Shown here: in pieces, positions 1 through 7,200 of the stretch
Layout of the letters: each line of letters opens with the position of its first letter
Position numbering within the stretch: position 1 is the stretch's first letter
From: Bacillota bacterium
GTDB taxonomy: Bacteria; Bacillota; Clostridia; Oscillospirales; Oscillospiraceae
Assembly (NCBI GenBank): GCA_023406225.1
Contig: JAEXWS010000155.1
Coordinates: forward strand, 1-11,915
DNA length: 11,915 nucleotides
Reading direction: 5' to 3'
The notes under the pieces: generated by a model
What the model was told of the DNA's origin: nothing
What the model saw: the letters and a program-made list of their open reading frames with translations, nothing else
Database searches by the model: none
Position numbers and translations under genes: made by a program

Positions 1-287
1 GTGATATGGGGGCAGAGATTAATCTCCTGGTGAACAATACTGATCCCAAGCTTTTGCGCATCCAGCGTACTCGAAAAGCTCACGTTTTTTCCCTCGAAGA
101 TAATCGTGCCTTCCGTTTGCGGAAACACTCCCGCAACGATATTCATCAGAGTGGATTTTCCTGCGCCGTTCTCCCCGCAGATCGCATGAACCTGCCCGTA
201 GTCCACCTCTACCTTTACATGGTCCAAAGCCCTTGTGCCTGGAAAATCTTTAACAATTCCGTCAAGCTGCAACAGTTTTTTTGACAT
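1..287 (-). CDS. Sugar-type ABC transporter ATP-binding protein, N-terminal part (cut by left edge)
   Basis: The first 95 residues of an ABC ATPase are visible; the rest lies beyond the left edge. The Walker A motif CGENGAGKST is at residues 37-46. The Q-loop segment IVHQEINLCPHI at 84-95 is typical of the RbsA/MglA family, the double-domain ATPases of simple-sugar (ribose/galactose-type) importers. Family knowledge predicts a cytoplasmic protein of about 500 residues that powers import with a membrane permease and a binding protein, which should be the next genes to the left. The ATG is preceded by GGAGGGGA at good spacing. Only 35 bp separate it from the upstream dehydrogenase, so it is the fourth gene of the catabolic operon. 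The family is sure; the transported compound is unknown and need not be a sugar. Confidence 0.9.
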   Translation of the reverse strand, partial: MSKKLLQLDGIVKDFPGTRALDHVKVEVDYGQVHAICGENGAGKSTLMNIVAGVFPQTEGTIIFEGKNVSFSSTLDAQKLGISIVHQEINLCPHI

Positions 288-322
288 ATTTCCCCTCCAG
301 CTTTGATAACCGGCGTAGAGCT

Positions 323-1387
323 TTACTCAAAAGAAACCTGGATCTTTACATTTGTGCCCTCCTGATCATCCGCCAGTTCGTCAAACGCCTTTTGCGTATC
401 CTCAACACCGACAATCTTGGTAACGGCCTTTTCCACTGGAATCCTACCGGAGGACACCAAATCAATGCTCTGTTCAAAATCATAGGTGTTGAAGCACCAT
501 AGACCTACTGCGTTGTAATCGCGATAGGCAAAATCGAACATCGGCAACGTGACCTCACCCACCGGCAGCCCGCTCTGCACATAAGTCCCGCGCTTTCTCA
601 TCGACTGCAGGCAGTCCTTCATGCAGGAGTTATTACCGGAACAATCAATGGCGATATCAACGCCATACTCCGTACGTTTCATGACCTCTTCGGGAACATT
701 TACCTGTGTGGGATCAAAGACCTCCGTAGCCCCCCATTCCATACAACGGTTCCGGCGGACAGGCTTCACTTCGCTCATGTAAATCTGAGATGCTCCAGCG
801 GCCTTTGCACCCAAAAGAGATAATACTGCGGTAGGTCCGGCACCACCGATCAAGACCGTATCACCGACCTGCATGTTGCCACGGCGCAAGCCATACAGGG
901 CCAGTGACAACGGCTCGATACAGGCTCCCTGCTCAAATGTCACATTATCTGGTAGTTTCCGCAGCTGGTATTCTTTAACATTCACATATTCACCAAAGCC
1001 GCCATAGGGCCATTGCAGGCCCGTAGCGGCGAACTGCTCGCACAAATGCTCCAGACCCATTCTGCAATACTTGCACTTACCGCAGTGCATCAGAGGCATC
1101 ACACAGACACGCTCGCCCACATGCCAGCGGTTATGATCCAATTCGCTGCCTAATTCTTCGATCACACCGGAAAACTCATGGCCCATGACCAGCGGGCCCA
1201 TATGGCCTGTCAGCGGATGGGGTCTGTCGAACCACAGCGTCTGCACACCGTATACATATTCATGCAGATCCGTGCCACAGATGCCGCATCTTTTTACTTT
1301 GATTAGAGCTTCATCGGCTTTAATTTTAGGTTCGTCCACTTCTTCGAAACGAATGTCACGCTTTCCGTAATATCTCGCCGCTTTCAT
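323..1387 (-). CDS. Zinc-dependent medium-chain alcohol/polyol dehydrogenase (2,3-butanediol dehydrogenase-like)
   Basis: This is a 354-residue protein of the zinc-containing medium-chain dehydrogenase family, cytoplasmic and NAD(P)-dependent, oxidising a secondary alcohol or polyol to a ketone. The catalytic zinc region shows CGICGTDLHEY (Cys37) and GHE (His70-Glu71). The structural zinc cysteines are Cys102, Cys105, Cys108 and Cys116. Glu158 lies in the IEPLSLA segment, and the Rossmann glycines are in GGAGPTAVL (181-189). The N-terminus (MKAARYYGKRDIRFEEV) resembles Bacillus-type 2,3-butanediol dehydrogenases; sorbitol-type dehydrogenases are the main alternative. The reading frame stays open for 21 codons upstream to 1450. 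The start at 1387 is chosen because AAGGAGG lies 5 nt before it and the extension runs into an intergenic hairpin. As third gene of the operon it probably acts on an intermediate of the imported substrate. Confidence 0.9.
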   Translation of the reverse strand: MKAARYYGKRDIRFEEVDEPKIKADEALIKVKRCGICGTDLHEYVYGVQTLWFDRPHPLTGHMGPLVMGHEFSGVIEELGSELDHNRWHVGERVCVMPLMHCGKCKYCRMGLEHLCEQFAATGLQWPYGGFGEYVNVKEYQLRKLPDNVTFEQGACIEPLSLALYGLRRGNMQVGDTVLIGGAGPTAVLSLLGAKAAGASQIYMSEVKPVRRNRCMEWGATEVFDPTQVNVPEEVMKRTEYGVDIAIDCSGNNSCMKDCLQSMRKRGTYVQSGLPVGEVTLPMFDFAYRDYNAVGLWCFNTYDFEQSIDLVSSGRIPVEKAVTKIVGVEDTQKAFDELADDQEGTNVKIQVSFE

Positions 1388-1392
1388 GTAAA

Positions 1393-1399
1393 CCTCCTT
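1393..1399 (-). promoter_or_regulatory. Ribosome binding site fixing the dehydrogenase start
   Basis: A full AAGGAGG on the minus strand lies 5 nt before the ATG at 1387. It decides against the in-frame upstream ATG at 1450, which lies inside the hairpin's right arm. Confidence 0.85.
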
Positions 1400-1430
1400 A
1401 TATTCCTCACACCTTGGCACCCTAAACAGC

Positions 1431-1459
1431 CAGGGCGCGGTGCGGATCACCGCGCCCTG
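1431..1459 (-). other. Perfect 12-bp intercistronic hairpin
   Basis: CAGGGCGCGGTG and CACCGCGCCCTG pair perfectly around a 5-nt loop. The structure lies 4 nt after the SDR stop codon and about 30 nt before the next gene's ribosome binding site. On the operon (minus) strand no U-tract follows, so it is not a classical terminator in that direction. On the plus strand it is followed only by TTTCTC. An intercistronic processing or mRNA-stabilising element, or a weak attenuator that lowers expression of the downstream dehydrogenase and transporter, fits best. The structure is seen directly; its role is inferred. Confidence 0.6.
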
Positions 1460-1463
1460 TTTC

Positions 1464-2237
1464 TCAGATCAAAATTTTGCCACCTGCAATGGTGTAGGCG
1501 CTACCGGTGATATAAGACGCCCGATCGCTGGCCAAAAAGCACATTAACTCCGCAACATCGTCCGGCTCTGCCATACGCCCCAAGGGAATATCCCGCAGAA
1601 AATGCTGCCGGAACTCGTCCGGCGTCATACCGGAAATCGCACCGCGCTGGACGAACACCTCTTGCATGATATTGGTATTCACAGGCCCCGGGCAAACCGC
1701 ATTGACCGTGACACCATATTCCGCCAATTCAATGGCCATGACCTGTGTCAACATCTGAACGCCCGCCTTGGCCACACAATAGGCCCCATTCATGGGTTCG
1801 CCAATTTTCCCAGAAATCGAGGCAATATTGACGATTCGACCATATCGCTTTTTCATCATAATTTTAGCTGCCGCCTGACAGATGTAAAGTGTCCCTTTCA
1901 AATCGATGTTGTTGATACGGTCCCAAATCTCGTCAGTCATATCAACCATCCTGCAAGCGATATTAATACCCGCGCAGTTTGTCACGATATCAAGGGTACC
2001 ATAAGCGTCCACTGCCGCCTGTACCGCCTGCTCACACTCCTGCCGTTTTGAAACATCTGTCTGAACAGTCGCCGCACAGCCGCCTGCTGTGATAATTCGA
2101 TCTGCCACAGCCTTCGCGCCTTGCTGGTTATAATCTGCAATCAAGACGTTCGCACCATATGCCGCAAGTTTAACCGCGGTCGCCTGTCCGATGCCGCTAG
2201 CACCGCCGGTCACAAGCGCTGTTTTCCCTTTCAGCAT
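1464..2237 (-). CDS. Short-chain dehydrogenase/reductase (classical SDR)
   Basis: This complete 257-residue classical SDR has the NAD(P)-binding TGGASGIG at 10-17 and NCAG at 87-90. The catalytic set is Asn110, Ser140, Tyr153 and Lys157 (YCVAK), with Ser-Tyr spacing as in FabG. CPGPV (182-186) precedes the substrate loop, and the C-terminal ITGSAYTIAGG segment is typical of the family. Asp35 at the end of the second beta strand (LIADYN) favours NAD(H) over NADP(H). Relatives act on sugar alcohols, sugar phosphates, gluconate or diols; the exact substrate cannot be assigned. GGGGGAG precedes the ATG. The gene is second in the operon, 28 bp after the M24 gene and 76 bp before the zinc dehydrogenase, with a hairpin between. 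Two dehydrogenases in series suggest stepwise oxidation, or oxidation plus epimerisation, of a hydroxylated compound. Confidence 0.9.
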   Translation of the reverse strand: MLKGKTALVTGGASGIGQATAVKLAAYGANVLIADYNQQGAKAVADRIITAGGCAATVQTDVSKRQECEQAVQAAVDAYGTLDIVTNCAGINIACRMVDMTDEIWDRINNIDLKGTLYICQAAAKIMMKKRYGRIVNIASISGKIGEPMNGAYCVAKAGVQMLTQVMAIELAEYGVTVNAVCPGPVNTNIMQEVFVQRGAISGMTPDEFRQHFLRDIPLGRMAEPDDVAELMCFLASDRASYITGSAYTIAGGKILI

Positions 2238-2265
2238 CTTTACTCCCCCTATCGTCTCAAGTATG

Positions 2266-3501
2266 TCACAGGATCGGGCAGGCCAGGAGTTCCTCTTTGG
2301 GGAATCTGGAGATCACCAGCGGGCCTTCTTTGGTGATGACCACTTCATCTTCAATGCGAGCTCCCACATGGCCTTCGCCATCGTAGGTCTCCACTGCAAT
2401 AACCATACCCTCCTGCAGCTCCACGGGATGGTCCAGAGAGAAACTGCGCTCGATCATGGGCCGCTCCCACAGGCACACGCCCAAACCGTGTGCGAAAGCC
2501 AACCCGAAGGACTCCCCCTGGTTTTTGAATCCCCAATGCTTGCAATCCGGCCAAGCATTGACCACATCAGCCGTCGTATTACCCACCCGGCACTTGTCGA
2601 TGCCCGCCAGAAGCATTTGGTAGGCGCTTTCATAGACACGTTTGGCTTGATCGGTGGGTTTTCCGCAGCAAAGCGTCCGGTAATAACAGGTGTGATAGCC
2701 GTTGAATAACGTGCAGATATCCGCAAAAACCATGTCTCCAGGCTGGATCACCCGGTCGGAGGACAAATGAGGATGGGGATGGGCCCGGGTACCAGAGGTC
2801 ATCTGAATATTATGGATCCACTGAGAACCCTGCCGATGCAGTTCTGCCGCAGCAGCAGCCTGGAGTTCATTTTCCCGAACACCAGGATGCAGGGCCCGCG
2901 CCATCTGGTAAAAAGCAGCGTCCACGCTGGCGGCAGCCTGCATCATGATTTGAATCTCGTCCTCGTTTTTGATCTCTCGGGCGGCGCACATGATCTCCTC
3001 GCCGTCTCCCAGCGTATAGCCGCGCTTCATCAACTCCGCCATAAGCTGGCCGTCGATCTTATCCACTCCGATGGGGGCCTTGGGATCCAGGTGGTTTTCC
3101 TCCAGGACCATCCGCAGGTCCGACTCAAAGCTGTCCAGATGTCCGCCGCTGCCCCAGTCGGCCGGAAGCGCACCAAACATGGTGGTATGAGCGGGATAGG
3201 CCCGGTCTGCGATCCAGGGACAGTTGAGCCGCTCGTTTGCCACCTCGGAGCCGAAGCCGAAAATATATGGTTTGCCGCCCCGGGGAACAATGGCGTACCG
3301 GCCCATATTGTCCACCTCGGGAGACGCCACCGCCGTCGAGGTGGCATAGCGCTTGTTCTCTGTTGCGAACAGAATCAGGCAGGAGAAATCCGTCTTCTGC
3401 AAAAGGTCCTGAATGCGCCCCTCCCGGTACGCCCGCATGCGGTCAAAGTCGATCCGCGCCTCATAATCGACCTGCATGGTTCCCTTGGTTCCGAATACCA
3501 T
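2266..3501 (-). CDS. M24-fold enzyme (Xaa-Pro peptidase/creatinase/DddP-like superfamily) with altered metal site
   Basis: This 411-residue protein has an N-terminal creatinase-type domain (about 1-175) and a C-terminal pita-bread domain. Aligned by spacing to methionine aminopeptidase, the ligand positions are Asp261, then Cys272 in place of the second Asp (GYHTCYYRT), His338 (FAHGLGVCLWERP), Glu371 (VETY) and Glu384 (ARIEDEV). The 261-272 and 338-371 spacings match the canonical 11 and 33. The superfamily includes dipeptidases, metal-free creatinase and the DMSP lyase DddP. Neighbours (two dehydrogenases and a sugar-type importer) suggest a catabolic enzyme rather than a housekeeping peptidase. 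The frame extends 16 codons upstream to an ATG at 3549, but AAGGAGG 5 nt before 3501 fixes the start. It is the first gene of the operon, under the operator-promoter at 3560-3602. The fold is confident; the reaction is unknown. Confidence 0.85.
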   Translation of the reverse strand: MVFGTKGTMQVDYEARIDFDRMRAYREGRIQDLLQKTDFSCLILFATENKRYATSTAVASPEVDNMGRYAIVPRGGKPYIFGFGSEVANERLNCPWIADRAYPAHTTMFGALPADWGSGGHLDSFESDLRMVLEENHLDPKAPIGVDKIDGQLMAELMKRGYTLGDGEEIMCAAREIKNEDEIQIMMQAAASVDAAFYQMARALHPGVRENELQAAAAAELHRQGSQWIHNIQMTSGTRAHPHPHLSSDRVIQPGDMVFADICTLFNGYHTCYYRTLCCGKPTDQAKRVYESAYQMLLAGIDKCRVGNTTADVVNAWPDCKHWGFKNQGESFGLAFAHGLGVCLWERPMIERSFSLDHPVELQEGMVIAVETYDGEGHVGARIEDEVVITKEGPLVISRFPKEELLACPIL

Positions 3502-3506
3502 AATTG

Positions 3507-3513
3507 CCTCCTT
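3507..3513 (-). promoter_or_regulatory. Ribosome binding site fixing the M24 start
   Basis: AAGGAGG on the minus strand lies 5 nt before the ATG at 3501. The in-frame ATG at 3549 has no comparable purine stretch before it, so the 16-residue extension is probably untranslated leader. Confidence 0.85.
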
Positions 3514-3559
3514 TGTCTTGTTCGCATGTCGTTTTTGGCATGTAGCCATTTTGTATTCG

Positions 3560-3573
3560 TTTGGTATACCAAA
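3560..3573. promoter_or_regulatory. Palindromic operator TTTGGTATACCAAA, GntR-like
   Basis: A perfect 14-bp palindrome abuts the -10 element and covers the predicted transcription start, a classic repressor position. The core TGGTATACCA resembles operators recalled for GntR/FCD-family sugar-acid regulators such as UxuR/ExuR. The cognate regulator is not in the window. The palindrome and its placement are seen directly; the regulator family is inferred. Confidence 0.7.
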
Positions 3574-3602
3574 AGGATATCAGCAGTGGTATGACTTGTC
3601 AA
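3574..3602 (-). promoter_or_regulatory. Sigma-70-type promoter of the catabolic operon
   Basis: On the minus strand a perfect TTGACA -35 (3602-3597) is followed by exactly 17 bp and a TATCCT -10 (3579-3574, four of six consensus bases). Transcription would start near 3567, giving a leader of about 65 nt before the M24 ATG at 3501. No other promoter of this quality was seen inside the operon. Confidence 0.75.
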
Positions 3603-3764
3603 TAAAATTTTTGTCATTTTTCATCTTTTTGTTTAATTTATTTGGATTCGCCCTTTCTTTTTTGTGCAGTTTATTACATTTTGAGCGCTGTAATATTTTT
3701 TAATCTCCGACAGAACGGAAAACACACCCAAAAGGCAGCGCGGGGCCGCGGAACGTCTTGCATT

Positions 3765-3788
3765 TCTGGTTAGTTTGTGTTAACCTGA
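3765..3788. promoter_or_regulatory. Imperfect dyad upstream of the metalloregulator, possible autoregulatory site
   Basis: Arms TCTGGTTA and TAACCTGA (seven of eight positions pair) flank an 8-bp spacer, 32 bp before the metalloregulator ATG. The GGTTA/TAACC halves recall DtxR/IdeR boxes, but those boxes have a shorter spacer, so this is only a candidate. A weak promoter (TTGCAT at 3758, TAACCT at 3781, 17-bp spacing) overlaps it. Confidence 0.35.
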
Positions 3789-3819
3789 TGAAAACCAGTG
3801 AGCGGCAAGGAGTCTTTTT

Positions 3820-4200
3820 ATGAACATCCACGAATCGGCGGAAGATTATCTGGAGGCCATTTTGATGCTTCAGGAGCGGCGGGGCTACGTGCGGTCCATC
3901 GACATCGCGGGCGAACTGGGCTTCAGCAAGCCCAGCGTCAGCGTGGCGATGAAGCGCCTGCGGGAAAACGGCTACATCCGGATGGACCCGGACGGCTGCA
4001 TTACGCTGCTGGAGCCGGGGCTGGCCATCGCCCAGCGGGTCTATACCCGGCACCGCCTGCTGACGAAATTTCTGATCCGCCTGGGCGTCGGCCCGGAGAC
4101 CGCGGCGGCGGACGCGTGCAAGATCGAGCACGACCTGAGCGACGAGACCTTTGCAAAAATCCAGGCCTTCGTCCTGGACCGGCCCGCCTCCCGGGACTGA
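3820..4200 (+). CDS. DtxR/MntR-family metal-dependent transcriptional repressor
   Basis: This 126-residue regulator has an N-terminal winged helix (about 5-65, recognition helix around SKPSVSVAMKRL at 36-47) and a short dimerisation/metal domain. Aligned to Bacillus MntR, the ligands are Asp9 (D8), Glu12 (E11), His78 (H77), Cys100 (in place of E99), Glu103 (E102) and His104 (H103). DACKIEH (98-104) is much closer to DtxR's EACRWEH, in which Cys102, Glu105 and His106 bind iron. There is no SH3-like third domain, so the length is slightly below MntR (142) and far below DtxR (226). It should bind DNA when loaded with Fe2+ or Mn2+ and repress metal uptake. AAGGAG lies 7 nt before the ATG. It is monocistronic, convergent with the efflux operon and closed by a strong terminator. 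No target gene is adjacent. Confidence 0.9.
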   Translation: MNIHESAEDYLEAILMLQERRGYVRSIDIAGELGFSKPSVSVAMKRLRENGYIRMDPDGCITLLEPGLAIAQRVYTRHRLLTKFLIRLGVGPETAAADACKIEHDLSDETFAKIQAFVLDRPASRD

Positions 4201-4204
4201 CTCA

Positions 4205-4245
4205 AAAAAGCCCCCCGCCGCCCATAGGGCGGCGGGGGGCTTTTT
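4205..4245. terminator. Bidirectional rho-independent terminator
   Basis: A 19-bp perfect inverted repeat with a 3-nt ATA centre lies between convergent genes. Its core is a 14-bp GC-only stem flanked by A5 on one side and T5 on the other, so a U-tract follows the hairpin on either strand. It begins 4 bp after the metalloregulator stop and ends 6 bp before the RND permease stop. Confidence 0.95.
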
Positions 4246-4251
4246 GAGGGG

Positions 4252-7200
4252 TCACACCTCCGCGGGGACCCGCTCCGCCTCGGGTCCGTCCGGTTTCTTC
4301 TTCCGGCGGAAGCCGTGGCTGAAGTTATCGATCACGGAGTAGTACACCGGGGTAAAGAGCAGGGTGACCACCGTGGAGACGATCATGCCGCTGATCATGG
4401 TAATGCCCATGTCGCTCATCATCTCGTTGGTGTCTCCGATCCCGAGGGCCATGGGGACCATGGCCAGGATCGTGGTGAGGGTGGTCATCAGCACCGGGCG
4501 GACGCGGAGGGGGCACGCCTTCAAGATCGCGTCCTCTCTCGTCTCCCCCATCTCCCGGCGGACGCGGATGTAGTCCACCAGGATGATGGAGGCGTTGACC
4601 ACCGTGCCCGCCAGCATGATGAGGGCCACCAGGGAGATCATGGAGAGGTCCCGACCCGTCAGCGGCAGGGCGAACAGCGCGCCGGTGAAGGCCACCGGCA
4701 GGATCATCATGATGATGACGGGCATCAGGAAGGATTCAAACTGGGCGGCCAGAACGAAATACACCAGGCCCAGCGCCACCAGCAGCGCCAGCAGCAGATT
4801 CCCGAAGCTCTCCATCATGTCCGTGTAGGCGCCGCTGATCTCGGCGGTGTAGCCCTCGGGCATCTGGTAGCCGTCCAGGATGGCGTTGATCTGCCTGGTC
4901 ATGGCGGTGGTGTCGCCGCTGACCGTGTCGCCGCTGATGTTCACCTGGCGGGACTGGTTCACACGGGTAATGCTCTGGGGCGCCTGGAGGATGACCACCC
5001 GGGCCACGGAGCTGAGCGGCACATAGCCGCCGTAGCTGGTGGCCACAGGCATGGAGCGCAGGGCGTCCAGGCTGGCGGCGGCCGTGCCGTCGCCCCGGAC
5101 CACCACATCCAGCTCCTTGTTGTCGATGGTGACGGTGGTGGCGGTGTTGCCCGTCAGCTCGGCGCGGACGGCCGCGCCCACGGTGGCGGCGGTGAGTCCG
5201 TACTGGGACGCGGCCTCCCGGTCCATGGTGACCTTCACCTGGGGGACCTGCTTGGAGAGGGAGCTTTTCACATCCACCGCGTCCTCCAGCCGGGCGATCT
5301 GCCCGGTGAGGTCGTTTGCAATCATCTCCAGGGTGGCGTAATCGTCGCCGGAGATGTCCACGCTGATGTCGCTGCCGCCCATCATGGCGGTCATCCCGGA
5401 GGCGCTGACGGTGATCTCGCAGCCCGCGATGTCCCGAAGGGCCTCCCGCAGGTCGTTGGCCACCTCCGCGCTGCTGCGGCTGCGCTCGTCCCGGCCTACC
5501 AGGTTCAAATTGACGGAGGCCGTCTCCGCCTGGGACATGTAGTACAGGGAATCCAGCTCGGGGACCTCCTCCCCCGCGATGGCCACGACCCGGTCCGCGA
5601 TGGCGGTGGTCTCCTCCACCTCGGAGCCGGTGGGCATGCTGACGGAAATGGAGACCATGCTCTGGTCCATCTCGGGCATGAGCACCATATTGGTGGAGAG
5701 GCAGCACACGGAGAACAGCACCACCAGCGCCACGGAGGTCAGCATGCCGGCCTTCAGATGGTGAACGAAATAGTCCAGCAGCCGGAGGTACAGGCGGTTC
5801 AGCTTTTCCAGCCAGCCCGCGATGCGCCCCGCGGCGGCGTTCTGCTTTTTCTCCGCCCGCTTCAGGGCCTGCCGGCGGACCTTGTCCTCGTCCAGCAGGA
5901 TGTAGCACAGCAGCGGCACCCAGGTCAGGGCGATGGCCATGGAGGCCAGGATCAAAAACGCGATGGTAAGGCAGAAGTCCTTGAACATCATGCCCGCCAT
6001 GCCGCCGGTGAGGCCCAGGGGCAGGAAAACGGCCACGGTGGTCAGGGTGGAGGCCACCACGGAGGAGGTGACCTCCTTCGTGCCGTCCACGCAGGACTCC
6101 ATGCGGCTGCGGCCCTCTCCCGCGAAGCGGTAGATGTTCTCCAGCACCACGATGGAGTTATCCACGATCATGCCCACGCCCATGGCGATGCCGCCCAGGC
6201 TCATCATGTTCAGCGTCAGGTCGAACACGTTCATCAGGATGAACACCGTCAGGATGCACACGGGCATGGAGACGGCGATGGTCATGGTGGCGCCCCAGCG
6301 GCGCAGGAAGAGGAACACGATCACGGCCGCCAGCAGCACGCCCAGCATGATGTTCTGCATGGCGGAGTCCACGGCCATGTTGATGTAATCCGAGGCCAGG
6401 TACGGCACCGTGTAATGGATGTTGGGATTTTCCTCCCGGAGCGACTCCATCCGCTCCGACACCGCGTCGGAGGCGGCCACCTCGTTGGCGCCGGACTGCT
6501 TGGCGACCTGCAGCAGCACGCAGGCGGTGCCGTCCACCTTGCCGATGGTGTCCGGGTCCGTGCTCTCCAGCGCCACATCCGCCACCTCGCCGAGACGGAC
6601 GCTGCCGCCGGTGGGCAGGGCCACCAGCATGTTCTGAACGTCCTCCACGGTCTGGAACTTGGCGTCGGTGCTGACAGTGAGGGTCTTGGAGCCGCTTTTC
6701 ATGTCGCCGCCGGGATACAGCAGGTTTTCCGCCGCCAGGAACTGGGAGATATAGGCGTTGGAGAGGCCGAAGCCCGCCGCCCGGGCGGGGTCCAGCTCCA
6801 CGGCGATCTGCTGGCTCACGCCGCCGAACACGTCCACGGAGGCCACGCCGTCGATGCGCTCCAGGGCGGGGCCCACCACGTCCTCCGCCTGGGCCTGGAG
6901 GGCCGCCAGGTCGTCGCCCATGAGGGCGATCATGGCGGTGGGCATCATATCGCTGATGTTCATGTTGACGATGACGGGCTCGATGGCGCCGTCCGGCAGG
7001 CTCAGCCGGTCAAACTGCTCCCGCAGCTTGGTGGCGGCGATGTCCACGTCCGTTCCGTCTACATAGGTGATTTGAAGCTGGGTCATGCTGTCCGCCGAGG
7101 TGGATTTCACCTGGTCCACGCCGGAGACGGACATGATGGCCGTCTCCAGGGGACGGGTCACCAGCTCCTCCATGTCGGTGGGGGTGGCGCCGTTGTAATA

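Larger units (their letters stand above)
3502..3819. other. Divergent intergenic region between catabolic operon and metalloregulator gene
   Basis: No convincing gene lies in these 318 bp. From left to right it holds the M24 leader and ribosome binding site, a 14-bp palindrome, a minus-strand promoter, an AT-rich stretch (about 3601-3710, with several T-runs), a short GC-rich patch near 3737-3752, and an imperfect dyad just before the metalloregulator. An inverted repeat ATTACA-N10-TGTAAT (3673-3694) is followed by a T-run, but the stem is too weak to call a terminator. Confidence 0.75.

Noticed and set aside
2266..3501. Firm assignment of the M24 protein as DMSP lyase (DddP) or creatinase
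   Set aside because: Resemblance is at superfamily level. The DddP metal cluster and the creatinase active-site residues could not be confirmed from the sequence.
3502..3549. N-terminal extension of the M24 protein from an ATG at 3549
   Set aside because: There is no ribosome binding site before it, while a full AAGGAGG precedes the ATG at 3501, where the family-like N-terminus begins.
3673..3700. ATTACA-N10-TGTAAT followed by a T-run as a terminator
   Set aside because: The stem is only 6 AT-rich pairs with a 10-nt loop, and no gene on the plus strand ends just before it.
3476..3703. A 75-residue hydrophobic plus-strand frame in the divergent intergenic region
   Set aside because: It starts inside the M24 gene, crosses the promoter and operator, has no ribosome binding site, and its Phe/Leu richness only reflects T-runs.
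3768..3785. A standard DtxR/IdeR box
   Set aside because: The GGTTA and TAACC halves are there, but the 8-bp spacing differs from the standard box, so it is listed only as a candidate dyad.
4736..5908. A 390-residue minus-strand frame overlapping the permease
   Set aside because: It is an out-of-frame shadow of the RND gene, rich in Gly, Arg, Pro and His. The permease frame itself is intact with all domains.
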